From NCBI RefSeq assembly GCF_000718785.1, contig NZ_JOCA01000001.1:372001-436000 (forward strand): a stretch of 64,000 nt of DNA. Direction: 5' to 3'. This document shows, in pieces, positions 44,767 through 55,077 of this stretch. Positions within the stretch are counted from its first letter, which is position 1; each line of letters opens with the position of its first letter. The notes below the pieces were generated by a model. It made no database searches. It had not been told where the DNA came from and was given only the letters and a program-made list of their open reading frames with translations. The DNA comes from Streptomyces sp. NRRL WC-3626. GTDB lineage: Bacteria; Actinomycetota; Actinomycetes; Streptomycetales; Streptomycetaceae. Position numbers and translations under genes: made by a program.

Positions 44767-45177
44767 TCAGTCGCCCTGGCCGGCGGCCGGCTCCGGCTCC
44801 GCCTGCGGACCGTGTGCGGCCAGGAAGGCGTCGACGATGCGCCGCTGGTCGGCCGAGGACACGGCCTCCAGCTCCAGGCTGTCGTCGCCGAGGGTGACGC
44901 TGACCGTGCGCACCGGGCGGTTCTCGATCCAGGTCCGTACGAGGTCGAGCACGGAGCGGAGCGCGATGGGGGCCAGAGTCAGGGCGAGCGCGCCGACCGC
45001 GATGGCGTCCACGGGCTTGGCCCCGTCGGGGACGTCCCCGGAGCGGACGGTCTCCACGGCCTCGACGTCCAGTTCGAGCAGCCGCTCGCGCAAGAGCAGT
45101 GTCAGTTCGTCGAGTTCTTCCTGGTCACTGTCCTGACGTCCCGTCAGTTCCAGTCGCATGCGCCGTGTGCCGCCCAC
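44767..45177 (-). CDS. EACC1-like small membrane-associated protein (effector-associated constant component)
   Basis: 136 residues: a ferredoxin-like acidic N-terminus (MRLELTGRQDSDQEELDEL), one hydrophobic segment (AIAVGALALTLAPIALRSVL, roughly 60-80), and a C-terminal beta/alpha piece VSVTLGDDSLELEAVSSADQ. This matches EACC1, the constant partner of EAD-bearing effectors, found beside caspases, trypsins and kinases. GTG 45177 is taken (GGGGG six bases upstream); GTG 45183 and ATG 45159 are alternatives. The gene pair with the caspase supports the assignment. Confidence 0.78.
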   Translation of the reverse strand: MGGTRRMRLELTGRQDSDQEELDELTLLLRERLLELDVEAVETVRSGDVPDGAKPVDAIAVGALALTLAPIALRSVLDLVRTWIENRPVRTVSVTLGDDSLELEAVSSADQRRIVDAFLAAHGPQAEPEPAAGQGD

Positions 45178-45225
45178 CGCCACCCCCGTCGTCCGGTGAG
45201 ATGTCAGCGTACAACGGGGCGACGG

Positions 45226-45265
45226 CGAGGGCCGCGCCCCCGGTCGCCCGGGGACACGGCCCTCG
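45226..45265 (-). terminator. Terminator downstream of acnA
   Basis: CGAGGGCCG (45226-45234) pairs perfectly with CGGCCCTCG (45257-45265) across a 22-base GC-rich loop that can itself fold, 19 bases past the aconitase stop. Confidence 0.7.
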
Positions 45266-45283
45266 ATCGCTGTGCCGTACCGC

Positions 45284-48073
<2,790 letters not shown>

Positions 48074-48074
48074 T

Positions 48075-48093
48075 TAAGGTAAGGCTAAGTTAG
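48075..48093. promoter_or_regulatory. Iron-box-like site (DmdR/DtxR type) upstream of acnA
   Basis: TAAGGTAAGGCTAAGTTAG matches the DtxR/DmdR consensus TTAGGTTAGGCTAACCTAA at 14 of 19 positions by eye, 68 bases upstream of the aconitase start. Iron control of an Fe-S enzyme is plausible. The right half-site is poorer than the left. Confidence 0.5.
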
Positions 48094-48135
48094 GTAGCCC
48101 TTACCAGGGTGGCGGCTGCGGTGCGCCTCGGCAGA

Positions 48136-48153
48136 TATCTCGATGTCGAGATA
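48136..48153. promoter_or_regulatory. 18-base palindrome upstream of acnA, MarR/TamR-type candidate
   Basis: TATCTCGA (48136-48143), TG, TCGAGATA (48146-48153): perfect eight-base arms. TamR, a MarR-family regulator, is reported to bind the aconitase promoter of S. coelicolor at an 18-base palindrome of related form (recalled), so this is its likely site. Confidence 0.6.
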
Positions 48154-48302
48154 ACTCTAGTACACGAGGGCCGAATGGTCATGCCCCGGACCCATCGCAC
48201 CACCGCCACGCCCCGACCGCATCGCGACCGGGAGTCATCAGCACGCCCGGCCGGGGTAGGCGACTGATACGAAGTCAGTTCCGGACGGGAAGGGACACGG
48301 GC

Positions 48303-48503
48303 ATGCCGCTCACGTTTCGCAAGAGCTTTCGGATCCTTCCGGGGGTGCGGCTGAACATCAACAAGCGGTCGTGGTCCATCACCACGGGCAGCAAGAACGG
48401 CCCCCGGTACACACGGAGCAGTACGGGGCGTCGTACGACATCGATGGATTTGCCGGGACCTTTCGGCTGGCGCCGGACTCGCCGGACGCGCCGCACCGGG
48501 TGA
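48303..48503 (+). CDS. DUF4236 small basic protein
   Basis: 66-residue protein MPLTFRKSFRILPGVRLNIN... matching DUF4236, whose N-terminal F-R-K-S-F-x-I-x-P-G-V-R-L-N signature is clear. Very basic, no signal peptide or membrane segment; function unknown. AAGGGA lies nine bases before the ATG. It sits between the divergent aconitase promoter and the murA gene and is probably its own transcript. Confidence 0.82.
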   Translation: MPLTFRKSFRILPGVRLNINKRSWSITTGSKNGPRYTRSSTGRRTTSMDLPGPFGWRRTRRTRRTG

Positions 48504-48545
48504 CACTGACGTCACGTCACCCGAATGGACCCCCCAGGATGTGCC

Positions 48546-48561
48546 ATCTCATATCTGAGAT
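48546..48561. promoter_or_regulatory. Palindrome just upstream of XRE-MurA gene
   Basis: ATCTCA (48546-48551), TATC, TGAGAT (48556-48561): perfect six-base arms, 12 bases before the ATG, in the leader. Its size suits an XRE/Cro-type dimer, so autoregulation by the gene's own N-terminal helix-turn-helix is a fair guess. Confidence 0.5.
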
Positions 48562-48573
48562 AACCTCATCCTC

Positions 48574-50103
48574 ATGTCAGACGACTACCTCGTACGCATC
48601 GGCAAGCTCATCCGTGACGCCCGTCAGCATCGCGGGTGGACGCAGACGCAGCTGGCCGAGGCGCTCAACACCAGTCAGAGCGCCGTCAATCGGATCGAGC
48701 GCGGAAACCAGAACATCAGCCTTGAGATGATCGCCCGGATCGGCGAGGCCCTGGACAGCGAGATCGTCTCGCTGGGCTATGCCGGACCGATGCATCTGCG
48801 CGTGGTGGGCGGCCGCCGCCTCTCCGGCGCCATCGACGTCAAGACGAGCAAGAACGCGTGCGTGGCCCTGCTGTGCGGCTCGCTGCTCAACAAGGGGCGC
48901 ACCGTGCTGCGCCGCGTCGCCCGCATCGAGGAGGTCTACCGCCTCCTGGAGGTGCTGAACTCCATCGGCGTACGCACCCGCTGGATCAACGACGGCGTGG
49001 ACCTGGAGATCGTGCCGCCGGCCGAGCTGGACCTCGCGTCCATCGACGCGGAGGCCGCCCGCCGCACCCGCTCCATCATCATGTTCCTCGGCCCGCTGCT
49101 GCACCGCCTCGACCGCTTCATGCTGCCGTACGCCGGCGGCTGCGACCTGGGTACGCGCACCGTCGAGCCGCACATGATCGCGCTGCGCCGGTTCGGCCTG
49201 GACATCGCCGCGACCGAGGGCCAGTACCACGCGGTGGTCGACCGCTCCGTCGCCCCCGACCGTCCGATCGTGCTCACCGAGCGCGGGGACACCGTCACCG
49301 AGAACGCGCTGCTGGCCGCCGCGCGCCACGACGGTACGACCGTCATCCGCAACGCCTCCTCCAACTACATGGTCCAGGACCTGTGCTTCTTCCTGGAGGC
49401 GCTGGGCGTCAAGGTCGACGGCATCGGCACCACCACGCTCACCGTGCACGGCGTGCCGAACATCGACGTCGACGTGGACTACTCCCCCTCCGAGGACCCG
49501 GTCGAGGCGATGAGCCTGGTGGCCGCGGCCGTGGTGACGGAGTCCGAGCTGACGGTCCGCCGGGTGCCCATCGAGTTCCTCGAGATCGAGCTGGCGGTCC
49601 TGGAGGAGATGGGCCTCGACCACGACCGCTCCCCCGAGTACTTCGCCGACAACGGCCGTACGCGCCTGGTGGACCTGACCGTGCGCCCCTCCAAGCTGGA
49701 GGCGCCGATCGACAAGATCCACCCGATGCCCTTCCCGGGCCTGAACATCGACAACGTCCCGTTCTTCGCGGCGATCGCGGCGGTGGCCCAGGGCCAGACC
49801 CTCATCCACGACTGGGTCTACGACAACCGCGCCATCTACCTCACCGACCTCAACCGCCTCGGCGGCCGTCTCCAGCTCCTCGACCCGCACCGCGTCCTGG
49901 TCGAGGGCCCGACCCGCTGGCGCGCGGCCGAGATGATGTGCCCGCCGGCACTGCGACCCGCGGTCGTCGTCCTCCTGGCGATGATGGCGGCGGAGGGCAC
50001 GTCCGTACTGCGCAACGTGTACGTCATCAACCGCGGTTACGAGGACCTGGCGGAACGCCTGAACTCGATCGGGGCGCAGATCGAGATCTTCCGGGACATT
50101 TGA
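48574..50103 (+). CDS. murA: UDP-N-acetylglucosamine 1-carboxyvinyltransferase with N-terminal XRE helix-turn-helix
   Basis: 509 residues: Cro/C1-type HTH at about 8-63 (RDARQHRGWTQTQLAEALNT, then SQSAVNRIERG) fused to a MurA/EPSP-synthase domain from about 72. MurA adds enolpyruvate to UDP-GlcNAc, the first committed step of peptidoglycan synthesis. Active-site residues are present: Lys93 in TSKNACV, Cys190 in YAGGCDLGTRTVEPH (the fosfomycin-target Cys), Asp in GLNIDNVPFF and Arg in INRGYEDL. The sequence is divergent from housekeeping MurA, and Streptomyces usually has a second copy. The HTH may make it a trigger enzyme that regulates as well as catalyses (inference). It corresponds to SCO5998 by recall. 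Confidence 0.92.
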   Translation: MSDDYLVRIGKLIRDARQHRGWTQTQLAEALNTSQSAVNRIERGNQNISLEMIARIGEALDSEIVSLGYAGPMHLRVVGGRRLSGAIDVKTSKNACVALLCGSLLNKGRTVLRRVARIEEVYRLLEVLNSIGVRTRWINDGVDLEIVPPAELDLASIDAEAARRTRSIIMFLGPLLHRLDRFMLPYAGGCDLGTRTVEPHMIALRRFGLDIAATEGQYHAVVDRSVAPDRPIVLTERGDTVTENALLAAARHDGTTVIRNASSNYMVQDLCFFLEALGVKVDGIGTTTLTVHGVPNIDVDVDYSPSEDPVEAMSLVAAAVVTESELTVRRVPIEFLEIELAVLEEMGLDHDRSPEYFADNGRTRLVDLTVRPSKLEAPIDKIHPMPFPGLNIDNVPFFAAIAAVAQGQTLIHDWVYDNRAIYLTDLNRLGGRLQLLDPHRVLVEGPTRWRAAEMMCPPALRPAVVVLLAMMAAEGTSVLRNVYVINRGYEDLAERLNSIGAQIEIFRDI

Positions 50104-50131
50104 TGTGCGGATGCCGCCGCACCCTGTTCTG

Positions 50132-50147
50132 CCCGCTGCTCAGCGGG
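50132..50147 (+). terminator. Small hairpin after murA
   Basis: CCCGCT (50132-50137) and AGCGGG (50142-50147) with loop GCTC, 28 bases beyond the murA stop. Short but well placed. Confidence 0.4.
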
Positions 50148-50557
50148 TCAGGACGGGGGCGGCGGCATCCGTCCCGGTCCGGCGCTCGTGCGCTGTGGGC
50201 GCGGTGAGCATGCGCGGCCCGTTTCACGGGGACGGCAGCGCGGACTCCGGGAAGAAGTAACGCGCCCGGGAGTTCACGGACGCCACGGTTCTGATCGCAC
50301 ATCCCAAGATGCGACGCGGATACGCTGAAGCTAGTTTGGACATGTGCTGATCGGGGCCGGATCGTCGAACCTGGTCGAGCCCCAGCCCGCTCCGTTCGGT
50401 TGAGAAGCCGGACCATTCCCGTATTGCCTTCTTCACGCTCGCACTGGAGTGCGCCGCTGTGCCCGTCGCTCACTTCCTGTGGGTGAGAGCGCGGCAGAGA
50501 GGGCGGTGAGCGAGTCTCTCGCGACATCCCGCGCCCTGCTCGAGAAGGAATGTCTTC
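50148..50557. other. Non-coding stretch before the M4 protease gene
   Basis: 410 bases with no supportable gene. Short readings on either strand lack codon bias, ribosome sites and family features. It is relatively AT-rich around 50280-50420 and probably holds the M4 protease promoter. GAAGGA lies just before that ATG. I see no clear operator. Confidence 0.5.
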
Positions 50558-52264
50558 ATGCCCGATCAACAAGCCGCAGACAATGGTCTGAGCAACTTCT
50601 CCTTGCACACGTTCGACGAGTCGTCGTCCCGCACCGTCGCGCAATTGCAGGAGGAGCAGGCTGAACGTCCAGGGATCAGGCCGGAGGGACTGGTAAGCGA
50701 GCGCGACCTCGATCCCGAGACGGCGGCGCGTCGCTACCTCGAACAGGCCCTGGCAAGCGCGACGGTGCCGTCCTTCAACGCTCCGGTGGCGAACGGAGTC
50801 ACCAGCCGGTTCAAGACGATCGGCACGGAAACACTCCCGCTCACCGACACCCGCACGGTGAAGTTCCGTCAGACACTGAACGACATCCCGGTCTACGGCT
50901 CACTGGTGACTGTGGAACTCGACAAGGACAACGACCTGATCGGCATCGACTCGGCTCTCGGCGATCCCCGGGAGGTCGACCCGGTCGCCACCGTCTCGGC
51001 GGGCGACGCCCTGGCGGCGGCCGCCGCCGGGCCGCATGGTTACGTACCCGTCCTGGCCGGTGTGGTTCCCCACCTGAACCACTACTTCGACGCCACCGCG
51101 TCTCGCTGGCGGCTCGTGTACATCCTCGAAGACGTGCCGGTGACCCTGGACCACACGATTGAGCCTCGGCCGGGCGAGGAAAGCACATTCGAGCCGCCCA
51201 GGTTCGTCGACTACGTGGTGGACGCCCACGACGGGCACGTCGTAGCCGTCCTGCCGCGCACACCCAGCATGGCCACTGGTGAAGAGCAGACGGCGGCCGA
51301 CAGCTTCGGCGTCGCTCGCACCTTCCTCGTCTCACGGCAAGGCGAACGCCTGGTGATGGACGACCCCATCCACCATGTGCAGACCTTCGGCTTCGCTTTC
51401 GGTGACCCCTCCGTCGACCATGACCGGCTGCCGGGTTCCCTCATCACCGATCCGCCGAGCTGGACACCGAGCGCCGTCAGCGCCCACGTCAACGCCGTCG
51501 CGGTGTCCGAGTTCCTGCGCGATGTGCTGCGCCGGGACAACATCGACGGTCGAGGTGGTTCCATGCGGTCGACCATCGACTGCGTCGTCGCCGACAGCAG
51601 TCCCGGCCCCAGGCAATGGGTCAACGCCTTCTGGGACGGCCGGCAGATGGTCTACGGCCAAGTGCTGCGCGGGGACGAACTGCTCTCTCTTTCCGCCAAC
51701 ATAGACGTGGTGGCGCACGAGATGTTCCACGGCGTCACGGACCACACCTCACGTCTGGAATACGCCTTCCAGCCAGGGGCCCTCAACGAGTCCTACTCCG
51801 ACATCTTCGGAACGATCGTCGCCAACTCGGGGAAGGAGGATCCCCGCACCTGGGACTGGCTGCTGGGTGAAAACCTCCTGCCCGGGGACAAGCCGTTCCG
51901 GGACCTGTCGGACCCGCCTCGATTCGGGCAGCCGGCACACATGGACCAGTTCCGCGTGCTGCCCAACACCCGGGCCGGTGACTGGGGCGGGGTGCACGTC
52001 AACAGCGGGATACACAACAAAGCGGCCTTCCATCTGCTCACCGCACAGGCCGACGACGGCTCACTCGAAATGAGCCCGGCCGAAGTGGCGGCCGTGTTCT
52101 ATCTGGCCCTCACGCAGCGGCTGTCGCGGACCTCGCAGTTCACGGACAGCCGACGCGCGGTCGTGGCCGGCGCGCGGACGCTGTTCCGAACACTGCCCGC
52201 AAACCGGCTGACCTCCAAGGTCGCCGCAGTCGAAGCGGCCTTCACCGCGGTCGGGATCCCTTGA
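50558..52264 (+). CDS. M4 (thermolysin-family) metalloprotease lacking a visible signal peptide
   Basis: 568 residues with an FTP/PepSY-like propeptide region (about 60-240) and an M4 catalytic domain. Zinc motif HEMFH gives His387, Glu388 and His391, the third ligand is Glu411 in NESYSD, and the catalytic His480 is in HVNSGIHNKA. M4 peptidases are normally secreted, yet the first 30 residues (MPDQQAADNGLSNFSLHTF) are polar with no hydrophobic core or twin arginine. Either export is unconventional, the protein works inside cells or after lysis, or it is delivered by a secretion system such as a contractile or type VII device (inference). ATG 50558 has AAGGA eight bases upstream and no better upstream start exists. 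Codon use is slightly less GC-rich than the neighbours. Confidence 0.93.
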   Translation: MPDQQAADNGLSNFSLHTFDESSSRTVAQLQEEQAERPGIRPEGLVSERDLDPETAARRYLEQALASATVPSFNAPVANGVTSRFKTIGTETLPLTDTRTVKFRQTLNDIPVYGSLVTVELDKDNDLIGIDSALGDPREVDPVATVSAGDALAAAAAGPHGYVPVLAGVVPHLNHYFDATASRWRLVYILEDVPVTLDHTIEPRPGEESTFEPPRFVDYVVDAHDGHVVAVLPRTPSMATGEEQTAADSFGVARTFLVSRQGERLVMDDPIHHVQTFGFAFGDPSVDHDRLPGSLITDPPSWTPSAVSAHVNAVAVSEFLRDVLRRDNIDGRGGSMRSTIDCVVADSSPGPRQWVNAFWDGRQMVYGQVLRGDELLSLSANIDVVAHEMFHGVTDHTSRLEYAFQPGALNESYSDIFGTIVANSGKEDPRTWDWLLGENLLPGDKPFRDLSDPPRFGQPAHMDQFRVLPNTRAGDWGGVHVNSGIHNKAAFHLLTAQADDGSLEMSPAEVAAVFYLALTQRLSRTSQFTDSRRAVVAGARTLFRTLPANRLTSKVAAVEAAFTAVGIP

Positions 52265-52440
52265 ACCTGGTGACGGAGCCGGTGAGCGGCCGGCCGCGTG
52301 CCATCAGTTGCGGCTCCCGGTTCCTCCGGTACCGGAGCCGGGCCGGGCCGGGTCGGGTCGGCAGGGAGCGGCTGACGTGCCCCCTTACCGGAAGGCGTCT
52401 AGCGTGGGCCGGGCAGACCCACCGCGGAAAGGGGCCAGCC

Positions 52441-53337
52441 ATGCCGGTCGTCCGTAGCCCTCTGGCCGGTCGCGTCGCCGTCGTGACCGGGGCCGCGCGG
52501 GGCCTCGGGGCGGCGATGGCGGAGGTACTGGTCGAGCGGGGCGCGCGGGTGGCGCTGCTGGGCCGGGAGGAGCGCACGCTGGCCCGGGTCCGGGACTCGC
52601 TGCCGACAGGGAGCTCCGCGTGCTGGGAGGCGGATGTCACCGACGACCGCGGCATGCACCGGGTCGGCGCCGAGATCCGTGCCCGGCTCGGGCCTGTCTC
52701 GGTGGTCGTCGCGAACGCCGGGGTGGCGGAGGGCGGTCCGTTCACCGAGTCGGATCCCGCCGTCTGGCGCCGCGTCGTCGAGGTGAACCTCATCGGCAGC
52801 GCGATCACCGCGCGCACGTTCCTGCCCGACCTGATCGACACGCGCGGTTACCTCCTGCAGGTGGCGTCACTCGCGTCGATAGGCGCGGCACCGATGATGA
52901 GCGCCTACTGCGCGTCGAAGGCGGGAGTGGAGTCGTTCGCCCACGCGCTGCGGGCCGAGGTCGCCCACCGGCGGGTGGGCGTGGGGATCGCCTACATCAA
53001 CTGGACGGACACCGACATGGTGCGCGACGCCGACGAGCACGCGGTGCTGCGGGAGCTGCGCGGGCACATGCCGGCTCCGGCGCGCAAGGTGTTCCCGGCC
53101 GCGTACGTGGCGGGGCGGCTGGTCACCGCCGTCGAACGTCGCCGTGCGTCCGTGTACGTCCCCCGTTGGCTGCGCTCGACCCAGTTCGTACGGGCCGCGA
53201 TGCCGCCCGTCGTCACCTGGCTGTCCCGGCGCGAACTGCCGCGGCTCGCGGCGGCGGAGCCGTTCTCGGCGACGGGGCTGCTCGGCGCCGGCGGCCGGGC
53301 CGACCACGCGGCGCACCACGGCGGTCCGTCCGGTTGA
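52441..53337 (+). CDS. Short-chain dehydrogenase/reductase
   Basis: 298-residue classical SDR: cofactor motif TGAARGLG at about 17-24, NAG motif in VVANAGVAEGG, catalytic Ser in LQVASLASIG, and YCASK (Tyr-x3-Lys). Substrate unknown. The C-terminal extension VYVPRWLRSTQFVRAAMPPVV suggests membrane association, common in SDRs acting on lipids. ATG 52441 is preceded by AAAGGGG. It is followed by the photolyase gene 169 bases on, possibly in the same light-response locus. Confidence 0.88.
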   Translation: MPVVRSPLAGRVAVVTGAARGLGAAMAEVLVERGARVALLGREERTLARVRDSLPTGSSACWEADVTDDRGMHRVGAEIRARLGPVSVVVANAGVAEGGPFTESDPAVWRRVVEVNLIGSAITARTFLPDLIDTRGYLLQVASLASIGAAPMMSAYCASKAGVESFAHALRAEVAHRRVGVGIAYINWTDTDMVRDADEHAVLRELRGHMPAPARKVFPAAYVAGRLVTAVERRRASVYVPRWLRSTQFVRAAMPPVVTWLSRRELPRLAAAEPFSATGLLGAGGRADHAAHHGGPSG

Positions 53338-53407
53338 GCGTTCGGGCCACGCGGGAGCCGGCCCGGCCGGCACGTGTTCACGGCCCGCGGGAGTGATCAG
53401 CGGCCCG

Positions 53408-53424
53408 CGACGCATCCGGCGTCG
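53408..53424. promoter_or_regulatory. CGACGC-N5-GCGTCG inverted repeat upstream of photolyase
   Basis: Perfect six-base arms CGACGC (53408-53413) and GCGTCG (53419-53424), 83 bases before the photolyase ATG. The half-site equals that in the litR-litS operator (59118-59144), though the spacer is shorter. Possible LitR site; chance matches are common in such GC-rich DNA. Confidence 0.35.
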
Positions 53425-53506
53425 GCGTCCCCGGCGAAACGTGGAGCACGAGGCACCCGTTCCCGTAGCAACGCGTACCACTGCCCACTGCGCCAGGAGT
53501 GATGCC

Positions 53507-54880
53507 ATGACCGTCGCGGTCGTCCTGTTCACCTCGGACCTGCGTCTGCACGACCATCCCCCGCTGCGCGCCGCGCTGAAGGCGGCGGACGAGGTGGTGC
53601 CGCTGTTCGTACTCGATCCCGGCATCCACGCGGCAGGCTTCGACTCGCCCAACAGGAGTGCCTTCCTCGCCGACTGCCTGGACGACCTCGACGCCTCGCT
53701 GCGCCGCCGCGGTGGCCGGCTGCTGATCCGGAACGGGCCGGTCGTCCGTGAGGTCCGCGAGGTCGCCGCCGAGTGCGGGGCCACCGAGGTGCACATGGCC
53801 GCGGGCGTCACCGCGTACGCCCACCGCCGGGAGGAGCGGCTGCGCGAGGAACTCCGCGGCGGTGGTGCCGTACTGCGTGTGCACGAGGCGGTGATCACCG
53901 CTGTCGCCCCGGGGGCGGTGACGCCCTCCGGCTCCGACCACTTCGCCGTGTTCACCCCGTACTTCCGCCGCTGGTCGCAGGAGCCGCTGAGGGAGCCGCT
54001 CTCCGCGCCGCGAAGCGTGCGCGTCCCCGGCGGGATGCGCGGCGAGCCGCTGCCGGACCGGGCGAAGGCGGCCGGCGCCTCGCCCGGTCTGCCGACCGGT
54101 GGGGAGTCGGCCGGACGCGACCGGTTCTCCCGGTGGACGCGTTCCGGACTGTCCCGTTACGAGGACCGGCACGACGACCTGGCGGGTGACGCCACGTCCC
54201 GGCTGTCGCCGTACCTGCACTTCGGAGCGCTGTCACCCGTGGAGCTGGTGCACCGCGCCCGGAAACACGGCGGGCCGGGCGCGGAGGCGTTCGTACGGCA
54301 GCTGTGCTGGCGGGACTTCCACCACCAGGTGCTGGCCGCCCGGCCCGGTGCGTCGGCCGAGGACTACCGCACGCGCCACGACCAGTGGCGGAACGAGGAG
54401 GACGCCGCCGAGGACATCGCCGCATGGCGGGACGGCCGGACGGGCTATCCGGTCGTCGACGCGGCCATGCGCCAGCTGCGCCACGAGGGCTGGATGCACA
54501 ATCGCGCGCGCCTGCTGGTGGCGAGCTTCCTGACGAAGACGCTGTACGTCGACTGGCGGATCGGCGCCCGGCACTTCCTGGACCTCCTCGTGGACGGTGA
54601 CATCGTCAACAACCAGCTGAACTGGCAGTGGGTCGCCGGCACCGGCACGGACACCCGCCCCCACCGTGTCCTCAACCCCCTCGTCCAGGCCAGGAGGTTC
54701 GACCCGGACGGCAGCTACGTACGCCGCTGGGTTCCCGAACTCGCGGGCGTGGAGGGGAGGAAGGTGCACGAGCCCTGGCGCCTCCCGGCGGACCGGCGCG
54801 ACGCACTGGACTATCCGGAACCGGTCATCGACCTCGCGGACGGGCTCGCGCGGTTCAAGCACGCCCGCGGCCGCGACTGA
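53507..54880 (+). CDS. phr: Deoxyribodipyrimidine photolyase (class I, cryptochrome/photolyase family)
   Basis: 457 residues. An N-terminal photolyase alpha/beta domain (VAVVLFTSDLRLHDHPPL) is followed by the FAD-binding helical domain with TSRLSPYLHFGALSP, RQLCWRDFHHQVLA, and GYPVVDAAMRQLRHEGWMHNRAR, then the conserved DGDIVNNQLNWQWVAGTGTD. It repairs UV-induced cyclobutane dimers using blue light. ATG 53507 follows AGGAG by eight bases. Photolyase genes are common members of the LitR regulon, and litR/ECF genes lie 4.5 kb downstream. Confidence 0.95.
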   Translation: MTVAVVLFTSDLRLHDHPPLRAALKAADEVVPLFVLDPGIHAAGFDSPNRSAFLADCLDDLDASLRRRGGRLLIRNGPVVREVREVAAECGATEVHMAAGVTAYAHRREERLREELRGGGAVLRVHEAVITAVAPGAVTPSGSDHFAVFTPYFRRWSQEPLREPLSAPRSVRVPGGMRGEPLPDRAKAAGASPGLPTGGESAGRDRFSRWTRSGLSRYEDRHDDLAGDATSRLSPYLHFGALSPVELVHRARKHGGPGAEAFVRQLCWRDFHHQVLAARPGASAEDYRTRHDQWRNEEDAAEDIAAWRDGRTGYPVVDAAMRQLRHEGWMHNRARLLVASFLTKTLYVDWRIGARHFLDLLVDGDIVNNQLNWQWVAGTGTDTRPHRVLNPLVQARRFDPDGSYVRRWVPELAGVEGRKVHEPWRLPADRRDALDYPEPVIDLADGLARFKHARGRD

Positions 54881-55077
54881 GGAGCCCGCCCTCTCGCACC
54901 CCGGCTCTCCGGGCGGCCGGCCCGGCCCTGCGCCGTCCGGGTACCCGGGCCGGTGAGCCGCTGAGGTGAAGTTCGTCCGGCACCGGCGCGTAACCGGGCA
55001 GGAATCAGCGCATCCGTACGAGGGCCCTCGGCCGAAGCACTGCCGTGCGGATGACCGAGAGCGAGAAGGGGTCGTAC

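Noticed and set aside
50224..50436. 70-codon minus-strand frame in the murA-M4 spacer
   Set aside because: No ribosome site, weak codon bias, no recognisable family; treated as non-coding.
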